Source of the DNA: Pseudonocardiaceae bacterium
Lineage (GTDB): Bacteria; Actinomycetota; Actinomycetes; Mycobacteriales; Pseudonocardiaceae
Reading direction: 5' to 3'
Assembly: GCA_009379845.1 (NCBI GenBank)
Contig: WHSZ01000018.1
Location: forward strand, 19,540-83,539
DNA length: 64,000 nt
The position numbers and the translations under genes are program-made. How positions within the stretch are numbered: the stretch's first letter is position 1; every line of letters begins with the position of its first letter. Shown in pieces: positions 28,994-39,121 of the stretch. The notes below the pieces were generated by a model. That model searched no databases. It saw nothing but the letters and a program-made list of their open reading frames with translations, and was not told the DNA's origin.

Positions 28994-30144
28994 TGGTCGC
29001 GAAGGAGCACGCCGCCGGAGTGGTCTCAGCGGCCCGCGATCGGCTTGTCCGACTCTCCGAACAGTTGCACGCCCATCCCGAGACTGCCTGGGAAGAGCAC
29101 CGCGCGGTGCGGTGGGTCGGCGACCTGTTGTCCGAGGGTGGATTCGAGGTCGAGGTCGGCTACCTGGGACTGGAGACAGCCCTGCGTGCGACATACGGAT
29201 CGGGGCCGTTCCGCCTCGGCCTGTGCGCGGAGTACGACGCCCTTCCCGGCCTCGGCCACGCTTGCGGGCACAATCTGATCTCCGCCTCCTCGGTAGGGGC
29301 AGCGCTCGCGCTCGCGCCGCTGGCCGACGAGCTGGGAATCACCGTCGAGATATACGGCACGCCCGCGGAAGAGGGCGGCGGCGGCAAGATCGAGATGCTG
29401 GACCGCGGTGCGTTCCACGGTCTCGACCTCGCGATGATGGCCCATCCGGCACCGGTCGACGTCGCCGAGGCGCGGCCGTTCGCGGTCTCCCACTCCCACG
29501 TCTCATACCGGGGCAAGGCAGCGCACGCGGCGGCCTATCCGGAGCAGGGGGTTAACGCCGCCGATGCGTTCACCGTGGCTCAGGTCGCGGTCGGTCTGCT
29601 TCGCCAGCAGCTCCCACCCAGCGTCCGGGTGCACGGGGTTGTGACCAACGGCGGTGCGGCCCCCAATGCGATCCCGGAGCTGACCGAGGGGCGATGGTAC
29701 GTGCGTGCGGAGTCTCTGCAGGAGCTCGCCGAGATCGAGGAGCGGGTGTGGCGGTGCTTCGAGGCGGGCGCGGTCGCTACCGGATGCGAGCTCTCGGTGG
29801 AGCCGGAGAGCAAGCCGTACGCCGAGTTCCGTGCCGACGACTCCGCACTGGCGGCGTACCGACGCAATGCCGAGGAACTGGGACGGGTGTGCTCAGCCGG
29901 CGCGACGGCCTCGCGGATGAACCGCGCATCCACCGACATGGGCAACGTGTCACAGGTCGTGCCGGCGATCCACCCGTATATCGGTATCAACTCACTGCCG
30001 GCGTTGAACCATCAGCGTGAGTTCGCCGACCACTGCGTCGGCGAGGATGCCGAACTGGCGATCCGAGACGCCGCGACCGCTCTGGCGTGGACAGCGATCG
30101 ACGTTGCCACCAAACGCGGAGGCGGGCATGATGGCGCGCGATGA
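28993..30144 (+). CDS. M20 family metallopeptidase / amidohydrolase
   Basis: RLSEQLHAHPETAWEEHRAV; LCAEYDALPGLGHACGHNLI; TPAEEGGGGK. Confidence 0.93.
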   Translation: MVAKEHAAGVVSAARDRLVRLSEQLHAHPETAWEEHRAVRWVGDLLSEGGFEVEVGYLGLETALRATYGSGPFRLGLCAEYDALPGLGHACGHNLISASSVGAALALAPLADELGITVEIYGTPAEEGGGGKIEMLDRGAFHGLDLAMMAHPAPVDVAEARPFAVSHSHVSYRGKAAHAAAYPEQGVNAADAFTVAQVAVGLLRQQLPPSVRVHGVVTNGGAAPNAIPELTEGRWYVRAESLQELAEIEERVWRCFEAGAVATGCELSVEPESKPYAEFRADDSALAAYRRNAEELGRVCSAGATASRMNRASTDMGNVSQVVPAIHPYIGINSLPALNHQREFADHCVGEDAELAIRDAATALAWTAIDVATKRGGGHDGAR

Positions 30145-31540
30145 CTGCACGGCACGTCTGGAGCACGACTTCCTTGGCGAGCGGATGATTCCGGGCGACG
30201 TCTACTGGGGTGTGCACACCTCGCGGGCGCGGGACAACTTCCAGATCAGCGGCGTGCCTCTGCATCGACACCCCCAGCTAGTCGCCGCACTCGGTGCGGT
30301 GAAGCGGGCCGCTGCGCGCGCCAATCACGACCTGGGCCTGCTCGACAATGACGTGGCAGGGGCGATTGACCGAGCGTGCCAGGAGGTGCACGCCGGCAGG
30401 CTCGACCGACACTTTGTCGTCGATGTTATCCAGGGTGGCGCTGGCACCTCGACGAACATGAATGCCAACGAGGTAATCGCGAATCGCGCCCTGGAATTCC
30501 TCGGTCTGGCGAAAGGTGACTACCACGTGGTCAACCCGAACGACCACGTGAACCGCAGCCAGAGCACCAACGACGCCTACCCAACCGCGGTGAGGCTGGC
30601 GTTGTCCGTCGAGCTTGCCCGACTGCGCGGTGCCGTCGAGAGGCTCGTCGCGGCTCTCAACGCGAAGGCGGAGCGGTTCGCCACCATCCCGAAGATCGGC
30701 CGAACCCAGCTGCAGGATGCCGTCCCTATGACCGTAGGGCAGGAATTAGGTGCCTGGGCCGCGACGCTGCGCGAGGAGCTGGCACGCATCGACGACGTCC
30801 GCCAACTTCTCCACGAGGTGAACCTCGGCGGCACAGCCATCGGCACACGAATCGCGACGCACTCTGGCTACCGCGAAGCCGCGATCCACCACCTCGCCGA
30901 ACTCACCGGGCTGCCGGTTGTATCCGCGGTCGACCTCATCGAAGCGACCTCGGACGTGGGCTGCTTCGTCCAGGTATCCGCAACCTTGAAGCGTACGGCA
31001 ATCAAAGTATCGAAGATCTGCAACGACCTGCGCCTGCTGTCGTCCGGTCCGCAGGCCGGACTCGGTGAGCTGCGACTGCCGGCGCGCCAAGCCGGGTCGA
31101 GCATCATGCCGGGCAAGGTCAACCCGGTCATTCCGGAAAGCGTGAACCAGATTGCCTTCTCGGTCATCGGCAACGACGTCACCGTCACCCTCGCGGCCGA
31201 GGCGGGCCAGCTACAGCTCAACGCCTTCGAGCCAGTGATCGCCCACACGCTCCTGGAAGGCATCGACTGGACGGCACGCGGCCTTGACATCCTGCGCACC
31301 CTTTGTGTCGAAGGCATCGAAGTCAACCGCGACCACCTCGCCCGAATCACAAGCAACAGCGTTGGCGTCGTCACCGCACTCACACCCCACATCGGATACG
31401 CCGCGGCGGCGATCATCGCGCGACGGGCGCTCGCCGGAGAAGGAACGATCCGCGAATTGGTGCTCAGCGGCGGATACCTCGCGGAGGAGCAACTCGACGA
31501 AGTACTCGTGGTGGAGAAGCTGACCGGCACCCACACCTAG
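30128..31540 (+). CDS. aspA: Aspartate ammonia-lyase (class II fumarase/aspartase superfamily)
   Basis: GAGTSTNMNANEVIANRA, RSQSTNDAYPTA, GRTQLQDAVPMT, and the GSSIMPGKVNPV signature. Confidence 0.88.
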   Translation: MMARDDCTARLEHDFLGERMIPGDVYWGVHTSRARDNFQISGVPLHRHPQLVAALGAVKRAAARANHDLGLLDNDVAGAIDRACQEVHAGRLDRHFVVDVIQGGAGTSTNMNANEVIANRALEFLGLAKGDYHVVNPNDHVNRSQSTNDAYPTAVRLALSVELARLRGAVERLVAALNAKAERFATIPKIGRTQLQDAVPMTVGQELGAWAATLREELARIDDVRQLLHEVNLGGTAIGTRIATHSGYREAAIHHLAELTGLPVVSAVDLIEATSDVGCFVQVSATLKRTAIKVSKICNDLRLLSSGPQAGLGELRLPARQAGSSIMPGKVNPVIPESVNQIAFSVIGNDVTVTLAAEAGQLQLNAFEPVIAHTLLEGIDWTARGLDILRTLCVEGIEVNRDHLARITSNSVGVVTALTPHIGYAAAAIIARRALAGEGTIRELVLSGGYLAEEQLDEVLVVEKLTGTHT

Positions 31541-31582
31541 CTGATGACGAAAGTTGCCTCGAATCGCCCGCTGGTTCTTTGC

Positions 31583-32524
31583 TCAGGCCATGTTCAACGT
31601 CCAGGTCAACTCGCCGTCGACACCACGGTCGCGGAAGGTCGCGGCTACGTTGAGCAGACGTGGTGACAGCATCTCGATGTCGGGGGCGCACGGGCGAGGC
31701 ACCGGAACCGACTCGACGGCGAGGTGCCACTCGCGCGGACTCACCCCGGCGTGGTGCGCCTCGTCCGCGACGCGCTCGACCTCCTCGAGGTAGGTCAGGT
31801 CGGCCTCACCCACCGCGATGGCCTCCTGCGGCGTGAGAATCGGTCCGTGACCCGGCACGACCCAGCGCGGATCGAACCGTCCCACGGCGGCCAGCAGCCG
31901 CTCGGTCGAACGCCGCGCCTCGGTTAACGACCACCACACCATCGGGTGCTGTGACTTCATGAGATAGTCGCCCACCGCGAACAACCCCTCCTCCTCGATG
32001 AAGAGGCCGAGGCCGTCGAAGGCGTGACCACGCGCGCCGACCGTGCTGACGTGCAGATCACCGACGGTGAAGCGCTCGTCGGGCCCAACCACTTGGTCGA
32101 CGCGCAGGTTCGGGCGTAGGTCCAGCCCCCACTTGGCGCCCTCGACGGCCAGGTCTCGCGAGGCGGAGCCGTCGGCCAGCCGGGCAGCGCCTTCCGGGCT
32201 CATGACGACGTGCGCGTCCGGGAAGAAGCCGACGCTGCACACGTGGTCGATGTCCGCATGTGTGATCAGCAGGGTCGTCGTTGTGCCGCCGATCGAGTCG
32301 CGCACGGCCTCGATGTCGTGGCTGTTCCAACACGAGTCGATGACGACCGCGTGGTCGGGGCGCCGGATCGTGATGCAGTTGCACTGCCACACTGTGCTCT
32401 GCACATGCGTCACGGTGGGGCTCAGCTCGGTGCGCCGCCCTGGGGTCGTCGCTTTCGCCGTGAAGGTCGCGGTGCGTGCCTCGGCTGCGTTCGACTCAAC
32501 CGGGCGCGTGGTCTGCGTCGTCAT
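31583..32524 (-). CDS. MBL-fold metallohydrolase
   Basis: LLITHADIDHVCSVGFFPDAHVVMSPEGA (THADIDH variant of HxHxDH), GHAFDGLG, VPGHGPILTPQEAI. Confidence 0.88.
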   Translation of the reverse strand: MTTQTTRPVESNAAEARTATFTAKATTPGRRTELSPTVTHVQSTVWQCNCITIRRPDHAVVIDSCWNSHDIEAVRDSIGGTTTTLLITHADIDHVCSVGFFPDAHVVMSPEGAARLADGSASRDLAVEGAKWGLDLRPNLRVDQVVGPDERFTVGDLHVSTVGARGHAFDGLGLFIEEEGLFAVGDYLMKSQHPMVWWSLTEARRSTERLLAAVGRFDPRWVVPGHGPILTPQEAIAVGEADLTYLEEVERVADEAHHAGVSPREWHLAVESVPVPRPCAPDIEMLSPRLLNVAATFRDRGVDGELTWTLNMA

Positions 32525-32844
32525 GTCTTCCGTTCCGGTCGCGCACGGAGTCGTACGCTTCCTGATCCGTGGTAGATGCCCCGTCACCAGGCAGCCGACC
32601 GCCATGTTACCTCGCGACGTCACGCTCGCCGTGTCCGTGACGCCCGAGGCGTGCCTGCGATCTGCCGTAGACCAAGCTTGCGTGCAAGCTCGGCCGGTGT
32701 AAAACGCCTACTGTTGATGCGCTGCATCGCATTCTTCGATGCGGCGACTGGAGTGTGGTTTCGGTGCCACCGATTTCTGTTGTTGTCCAAGCCGTCGAGC
32801 TGCCAGGAGACTGTGGTCAGTGCCGTACATCCAGGAGGGTCCCC

Positions 32845-33702
32845 ATGACCTTGAGCGTTGCGCTGACACAGATGGCCTGCACCGATGGGCAGGACGAGAA
32901 TCTCCGCCGTGCCGAGCGACTGATCCGCGCGGCGGCGGCCCGCGGCGCCGAGCTGGTGCTCCTCCAGGAGTTGTTCGCCGGTCCGTACTTCTGTCAGGAG
33001 AAGGATCCAGCCCACTTCGAGCTCGCCTGTGAGATTGACCGGTCGCCGGTGGTCGCGCGGATGGAGTCGTTGGCCCGGGAGCTTGGCGTAGTGCTCCCCG
33101 TCAGCTTCTACGAGCGCACTCCTCATGGTCTGTTCAACTCCATCGCTGTCATCGACGCTGACGGAAGCCGGCTCGGGGTTTACCGCAAGTCCCATGTGCC
33201 GAATGACCCCGGATACTTCGAGAAGTTCTATTTCGCCGACGGGGACACCGGCTTCCAGGTCTGGGATACCGCGATGGGCCGCCTCGGCGTGGGGATCTGC
33301 TGGGACCAGTGGTTTCCGGAGGCGGCTCGGGCGATGACCCTCCAGGGTGCCCAGGTTTTGCTCTACCCGACGGCGATTGGGAGGGATCCGCTGTATCCAG
33401 GTGGTAGCCCGATGGCGCAGTGGTTGCGTTGCATGCAAGGGCATGCTGCTGCCAACTTCATGCCCGTGGTGGCGAGTAACCGGGTAGGTGAGGAGCGCAC
33501 CCGTGACGGAGGGGCGCTCGAGTTCCTTGGCCGCTCCTTCGCCACCGACCACCACGGCGAGGTGCTTGTGCAGGCTGACGAGCGGGGTGAGGGTGTGTTT
33601 CTGGCCCGGCTCGACCTGGAGCAGGCAGACCGAGAACGTCGGATGTGGGGTCTTCTCGGTGATCGGCGACCGGACCTGTACGGGGCGCTAACTGTCGGCT
33701 GA
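32845..33702 (+). CDS. Carbon-nitrogen hydrolase (nitrilase superfamily; N-carbamoylputrescine amidase-like)
   Basis: LVLLQELF (Glu), YRKSHVPNDPGYFEKFYF (Lys), VGICWDQWFPEAAR (Cys) catalytic triad context. Confidence 0.93.
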   Translation: MTLSVALTQMACTDGQDENLRRAERLIRAAAARGAELVLLQELFAGPYFCQEKDPAHFELACEIDRSPVVARMESLARELGVVLPVSFYERTPHGLFNSIAVIDADGSRLGVYRKSHVPNDPGYFEKFYFADGDTGFQVWDTAMGRLGVGICWDQWFPEAARAMTLQGAQVLLYPTAIGRDPLYPGGSPMAQWLRCMQGHAAANFMPVVASNRVGEERTRDGGALEFLGRSFATDHHGEVLVQADERGEGVFLARLDLEQADRERRMWGLLGDRRPDLYGALTVG

Positions 33703-33863
33703 GCTGCGACCACTCGTGCCCACCGGCCACGTGCGGCGGCGCCGGACGACGACTGGCCGCCGGTGAGAGCCCTGTTCACTCTCCCTGAATTGGTCATCGC
33801 GGTCCCGGGGGCTGGCAGCTGTTCTGAGAGCCAGATCCAGGACACTGCCAAGAGGGCGGGGAT

Positions 33864-34448
33864 TCACGTCTCGAATCCGCTCCATCGGGGTGTGTCCGAA
33901 ACGTGTAAGCCCAGCTGGTCTAGTGCTCGAGCAGCGATCTGGTCGACGACCTGATCGATCGACGTCGGCCGATTGTAGAAGGCCGGTACCGGGTTCACGA
34001 TTGAGGCGCCTGCGCGCGACAGTTTGAGCATATTCTCAAGATGGATCTCACTGAGGGGAGACTCCCGCGGAACAAGCACAAGGCGGCGTCGCTCCTTCAA
34101 CGTGATGTCGGCGGCCCGAGTGATGAGATCGCCACCAAGTCCGATCGCTATCGCGGCAAGCGTGCGCATGGAGCACGGCGCGACGACCATCCCGCTCGTC
34201 AGAAACGAACCACTGGCGATGCAGGCCGAAAGATCGGTTGGCTTGTACACGGCGTGGGCATACGCCTCGACTTCGGGAACAGCGCAGTCGACCTCGTGCT
34301 GGATGGTGCGTCGGCCCCACGGCGATATCACCAAGTGGGACTCGACATCGAGGTCGCGCAGCCGCTCGAGAATACGAACTCCAATTGCCGCGCCCGACGC
34401 ACCGGTGATCGCGACAACGATCCGTCGTATCTCCATCGTCATTGCCAT
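33864..34448 (-). CDS. UbiX family flavin prenyltransferase
   Basis: RRIVVAITGASGAAIGVRILERLRDLDVESHLVIS; VVAPCSMRTLAAIAIGLGGDLITRAADITLKERRRLVLVPRESPLSEIHLENMLKLSRAGA. Confidence 0.95.
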   Translation of the reverse strand: MAMTMEIRRIVVAITGASGAAIGVRILERLRDLDVESHLVISPWGRRTIQHEVDCAVPEVEAYAHAVYKPTDLSACIASGSFLTSGMVVAPCSMRTLAAIAIGLGGDLITRAADITLKERRRLVLVPRESPLSEIHLENMLKLSRAGASIVNPVPAFYNRPTSIDQVVDQIAARALDQLGLHVSDTPRWSGFET

Positions 34449-34487
34449 GGCGACCTTCGGAACTTCCTCGACACCCGTCCAACGAGG

Positions 34488-35894
34488 TCAACGCAACGGA
34501 TTGGTGACATAGTCGGTCACGTCAATCTCAGCGTACGGTTCTGGGAGGATGTCCGCGGGTGTAGCCACATCTTCAGCAGCGGGCAAGGTGGCGTCGTAGC
34601 CAATTTTCGTAGTGAGCTTCCCCGTTGATTCGTCCCCGTCGTAGTAACCGCTCGGGTCTTCGGCATACCCGCGAACGCCGGGCACAAGAACGATGTCCCG
34701 ATCAGCCTGGAAGCGTGTGGCCAGTGCCCACAGGACCTTCTTGGGATCAGTGATGTCAACGTCGTCGTTAACGATGACGGCGTGTTTGATGAACACGTCC
34801 GATGCCATTGCGATCATCAGCGCACGCTTCGAGTCTCCGTTGTGCCACTTGTCGATCGAGATGACGCACACCATGCCTGCGCCGTCGACGGGGAGATGAG
34901 CAGCCGTTACGTCCGACACCTGCGATTGGAGCTTGGCGAGAAGACTCGCTTCCCTCCCCGGATGCAGCCAGAGGTTGCGGTGTTCGGTATGCACCGGGTG
35001 AAGGTCCATATAGATCGGGTCCGAACGGTACGTGACCGCATCGATGCGGCACAGTGTGGCCCACGGGTCTGAACCGTAGTAGTAGGAGAACTCACCGTAC
35101 GGCCCCTCTGCGGCCGTCTCGCCGGGCACTATGTGCCCTTCGAGAACGATCTCCGCCGACGGGGGGACCAGGAGGTCGTTCGACACGCACTCCACGAGAT
35201 CGACTGTCGCTCCTGTCAACGCGCCGACAACGTCATACAGGTCGCGGGACATGGGGACCTTGGCCTGCGAGGCTAGGTAGACGGCGGGATCGGCGCCGAT
35301 GATGATGGCGAAGGGGACGGGCTCTGCACGTTGCTTTCCCCGCGAAATGATACGGCCCAAGTCGTGTCCTGGATCCACGCTGACGGTTAGCGTGTCTTTC
35401 CCCTGCACCATCAGCCGGTAGATGCCGCCATTGAGCGCGCCAGTCGACGCGTCGCGGACAACGAATACGCCTGAGTTGATGTACTTGCCGCCTTGCTCCG
35501 GCGCGTGCACTCCAACCGGCAGCGTTCCGAGATCGATCGAGGCGCTCTTGATGACCTTCTCCTGTACGGGGCCCTGTGCGCATTTGCGAGTGGCGCCGCG
35601 CTGATCGAGTCGGGAGGCGAACTCGGCGACCGTCTGCTGGGCCGTCGAATCTCGATCCATCCCGAGGGCCAAGGCGGTGCGTGCCTTAGTCCCAAACACG
35701 TTTATGACCACCGGCATGTCGTGTCCTTCCACGTTCTGGAAGAGCACGACCCGGTCGTCTACGTTCTCGAGTTTCTTGACGACTGTGCCGAGTTCGAACT
35801 CGGTCTTGACTGATCGCTCGACAACTGCGATGCCCTCGTCCTCGGTCTGCCGGAGGAGGTCGAGGAATCCGCGGAGGCCTTGGGCGTCGTGCAT
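34488..35894 (-). CDS. UbiD family decarboxylase
   Basis: GLRGFLDLLRQ...; EIVLEGHIVPGETAAEGPYGEFSYYYG; QSQVSDVTAAHLP. Confidence 0.95.
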   Translation of the reverse strand: MHDAQGLRGFLDLLRQTEDEGIAVVERSVKTEFELGTVVKKLENVDDRVVLFQNVEGHDMPVVINVFGTKARTALALGMDRDSTAQQTVAEFASRLDQRGATRKCAQGPVQEKVIKSASIDLGTLPVGVHAPEQGGKYINSGVFVVRDASTGALNGGIYRLMVQGKDTLTVSVDPGHDLGRIISRGKQRAEPVPFAIIIGADPAVYLASQAKVPMSRDLYDVVGALTGATVDLVECVSNDLLVPPSAEIVLEGHIVPGETAAEGPYGEFSYYYGSDPWATLCRIDAVTYRSDPIYMDLHPVHTEHRNLWLHPGREASLLAKLQSQVSDVTAAHLPVDGAGMVCVISIDKWHNGDSKRALMIAMASDVFIKHAVIVNDDVDITDPKKVLWALATRFQADRDIVLVPGVRGYAEDPSGYYDGDESTGKLTTKIGYDATLPAAEDVATPADILPEPYAEIDVTDYVTNPLR

Positions 35895-35911
35895 GGTGAG
35901 TTTTCTCCGAT

Positions 35912-37219
35912 CTAGGACTTCGCATCAGTTTCGAGTAGCGAGCGCGCACCTGCAAGTCCTGACGCGATCGCGCCATCCATCCAGTTCAGTCCCGAGCTGA
36001 CGTCAGCGCCGGCGAACGACAGGCCGGGTTGCGTTGCCGTTGAGATGTCCAGGTCTCTGGACATCTCGTGTGGGCGACGGTAGGTCCAGGCGCCTTGGAA
36101 GTAGGGATCATGTGTCCATTCGTGGGTTCGTATGGATACGAGTGCGAGGTCCGGGTTCAGTTTCTTCAGTGCGGCTTCCACCGCTGCTTGGCTGGGGGCT
36201 TCGGGTGCGATGCGGGTGTAGGCGCCGAGTAGTTGCCCTCCCGGCACTTTGGTGAAGGTGAACACTAGATTGAGTGCTTCGTCGGGTGGCATGATCGCCT
36301 GAAAGCCTGGCGCGTCTCCGGCGACGTGGATGATGAGCTTGTGCCCGCCCTTCGCGCCCCCGCTCTCCGCCAACGAGGCACGATGGGCCGCGCCGGCCAG
36401 CGGTGGCTCGAATTCGATGCTCTTCCACGTGTTGATCGGGGCAGCAAGGATGACATGGCGCGCTTGGATAATCTCTGCGGTACCGAGGGTGACCTGTGAC
36501 TGCCCGGCCGCGTGCTCGATCTTCGTGACCGGTGCCGACATCAGGATCTCACCGCGGATATCTCTTGATACGGCGTCAACCAGCTGAGTTGTGCCGCCGG
36601 CAATTCGGCCGCCCTCGAACATGCTCAAGAATGCCCGTGCGACCCCTCCGGCACACGACCACCAGTGTGCGAACGTCCCAAGCCCGGCATCTTCATTGGT
36701 TTCTCCTGTCAGCGCGGGCAAGTAACTGTCCGCCCAGTCGCGTTCCCGATCTGTGAGTGTGAGCTGACCCAGACGGTCAGCTATCGACAGACCGTCGAGT
36801 GCTCCGAGCTCAGGCGAATGCGGGGTGGCACGTTGCGGATTAGGGAATGCGCTCTCAGTTCCCCCCAATAACTTGGTAAGTAGTCCCATGAGCACCGACT
36901 CGTCCTCGTCATATGGCACGGCACGGTACTGGCTTCCGTCCCGGACGAGTGCTACCTCGGGTCGTGGATCAGGTACGTACTCCAAACCGTACCGAGTCAT
37001 CTCGGCCCAGAGATGCGGATGTGTCCAGTGCACCCAGGTAGCACCAAGCTCCACATCGTCGCGCCCGCCGTAAGATACCGTCATCATCCTTCCGCCCAAG
37101 CGAGATGACGCCTCACACAGGCAGACGTGCAGGCCTCGCTGACTGAGTTCCCGCGCCGCGATGAGACCGGCGATACCGCCACCTACCACGACAACGTCAC
37201 ATGCCTTTGCCGGCCGCAT
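35912..37219 (-). CDS. Flavin-containing amine oxidase (monoamine oxidase-like)
   Basis: CDVVVVGGGIAGLIAARELSQRGLHVCLCEASSRLGGRMMTVSYGG; GAWTYRRPHEM...LSFAGADVSSGLNWMDGAIASGLAGA. Confidence 0.93.
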   Translation of the reverse strand: MRPAKACDVVVVGGGIAGLIAARELSQRGLHVCLCEASSRLGGRMMTVSYGGRDDVELGATWVHWTHPHLWAEMTRYGLEYVPDPRPEVALVRDGSQYRAVPYDEDESVLMGLLTKLLGGTESAFPNPQRATPHSPELGALDGLSIADRLGQLTLTDRERDWADSYLPALTGETNEDAGLGTFAHWWSCAGGVARAFLSMFEGGRIAGGTTQLVDAVSRDIRGEILMSAPVTKIEHAAGQSQVTLGTAEIIQARHVILAAPINTWKSIEFEPPLAGAAHRASLAESGGAKGGHKLIIHVAGDAPGFQAIMPPDEALNLVFTFTKVPGGQLLGAYTRIAPEAPSQAAVEAALKKLNPDLALVSIRTHEWTHDPYFQGAWTYRRPHEMSRDLDISTATQPGLSFAGADVSSGLNWMDGAIASGLAGARSLLETDAKS

Positions 37220-38691
37220 TAGCCCGCGCCCCCCGCGATGTTGAGCATGACGTGCTTGACCGTCGTGTAATCCTCGAGAGAGTACATTGACTGGTCCTTG
37301 GCACTGCCGGATTGCTTGAAACCACCGTGTGGCATTTCCATCGCCATGGGAAAATGGTCGTTGAGCCACACCGTGCCGAACTCCAACTCGGCCGCTGTGC
37401 GGAACAAGCGACCGGTATCACGGGACCAGACCGAAGAGGCCAGACCGTACTCGACCCCATTCGCCCAGCGAATCGCCTCTTCCTCGTCGCTGAACGGCTG
37501 AACCGTCACGACAGGACCGAAGACTTCTTGTTGGATGATCTCTGAGTCCTGGCCCGGATTCAACACGACCGTAGGGGTGACGAAGAAACCCCGATCGCCC
37601 AGATTTCGGCCACCGGTCAACAGCTCGGCACCAGCGGCCTGCGCACGTTCGACGAATCCGAGAACCCGGTCGCGATGGGTAGCCGAGATGACCGGACCCA
37701 TCTCGACGTTGGGCACATCTGGTTCACCCACGACCAGGCTTTCCACGGTCGGGATGAAATCATCGAGGAACGAATCGAGCTTGGGCTGAGCTACGAGCAC
37801 GCGCGTTGCGGCCGTGCAGTCCTGGCCGGCGTTCCAGAAACTACCGACCTTCAGCGTGTGCGCGAGAAGGCCGAAGTCCGCGTCGTCATAGACGATCACA
37901 GGCGCCTTGCCGCCGAGTTCCAGGTGGAGCCTCTTGAGGTTCGAAGCACCGTTGCGCATGAGGGTTCGACCCGTTGACACGTCACCGATAAGGGAGATCA
38001 GCCGGACCCGTGGATGGCGTACCAGTGCGTCACCCGTGGGCTCTCCGGAGCCGGTAATGACATTGAGGACACCGGGCGGAAGGATTTCCGACGCGATCTC
38101 CGCCAGCTTGAGACTCGTCAGCGGGGTCATCTCAGACGGCTTGAGGACCGACGCATTACCTCCGGCGAGCGCCGGGGCGACCGCCAACGCCGCCATCAAG
38201 AACGGGTAGTTCCAAGGCGTAATGTGCCCGCACACCCCGACCGGGTCTCGCCGGATCATCGAGGTCTTTCCGGGCAGATACTCGCCGGCTGCCTTGCCTT
38301 CGAGTAGCCGCGCCGCACCACCGAAGAACCTGAAGGCATCGGCGCCGTGTGCCACCTCCTCATGGACCGCGCCGACCGAGCGACCCGTGTTACGCGACTC
38401 GAGTTCGGCCAGTTCCTGAGCGTTGGCTTCGATCGCCTCGGCGAGCTCCAGCAGTCGGCGCGATCGCGCGAGCGGGGTCAGTGCCCGCCAGACGCGGTAT
38501 CCATCTTCGGCTGCCTGGACGGCCTCGGAGACTCCTTCGCTGCCGGATTCCGGCACGTAGCCGATAATCTCACCGGTCGCCGAGCTGATGACCGGAAGGA
38601 GATCCGCGGAGCCAGCGCGCCATTTTCCACAGATGTGACTGTGGAAAACTGGTACGTCATGCGGTTCTGAAGCGAGCTCGGTGTCGGTCAC
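37219..38691 (-). CDS. Aldehyde dehydrogenase family protein
   Basis: [67 protein letters not shown]. Confidence 0.95.
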   Translation of the reverse strand: MTDTELASEPHDVPVFHSHICGKWRAGSADLLPVISSATGEIIGYVPESGSEGVSEAVQAAEDGYRVWRALTPLARSRRLLELAEAIEANAQELAELESRNTGRSVGAVHEEVAHGADAFRFFGGAARLLEGKAAGEYLPGKTSMIRRDPVGVCGHITPWNYPFLMAALAVAPALAGGNASVLKPSEMTPLTSLKLAEIASEILPPGVLNVITGSGEPTGDALVRHPRVRLISLIGDVSTGRTLMRNGASNLKRLHLELGGKAPVIVYDDADFGLLAHTLKVGSFWNAGQDCTAATRVLVAQPKLDSFLDDFIPTVESLVVGEPDVPNVEMGPVISATHRDRVLGFVERAQAAGAELLTGGRNLGDRGFFVTPTVVLNPGQDSEIIQQEVFGPVVTVQPFSDEEEAIRWANGVEYGLASSVWSRDTGRLFRTAAELEFGTVWLNDHFPMAMEMPHGGFKQSGSAKDQSMYSLEDYTTVKHVMLNIAGGAG

Positions 38692-39053
38692 GACTCACCT
38701 CCGGCAATGAACATGATCGCCTTGAGTCTGGACGGGACCGTCCACACCGTTCTGGTGCCGCGTTCTACCGACACAATATCGCCAACATTTGCCGTGACTT
38801 TCTCCCCGGTATCAGCTAACTCCATCTGGAGGGTACCTTCGAGTACGTACAGTGATTCCGCGCCCGCGAACGTTACCGGGAAAGGATTCGGAAAATCGCC
38901 ATCTCCGCATCGCCATATTCCGACACGCACATCTACGCCGTCGGTGCCATTCTCCCGGATCCAACAGACCTCACCTTCCGACCCGTTCGGTGTCTGGTAA
39001 GGAACGTACGCCTTCGCCTCGGTGTTTCCTTTTCGGATTGCCTTCCCGGCCAT
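38688..39053 (-). CDS. Cupin domain protein
   Basis: [16 protein letters not shown]...[60 protein letters not shown]. Confidence 0.85.
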   Translation of the reverse strand: MAGKAIRKGNTEAKAYVPYQTPNGSEGEVCWIRENGTDGVDVRVGIWRCGDGDFPNPFPVTFAGAESLYVLEGTLQMELADTGEKVTANVGDIVSVERGTRTVWTVPSRLKAIMFIAGGES

Positions 39054-39121
39054 TGCTGCTCCGTTTCCGATTAGGTGAGGTAAAGGTTCGCGGATGTCCT
39101 TGCCGGCGCCGACCACATTGG

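Noticed and set aside
32620-32730. Minus-strand stretch RFTPAELARKLGLRQIAGTPRASRTRRA as a possible HTH remnant
   Set aside because: Too short and not a convincing match to any HTH family; probably chance.
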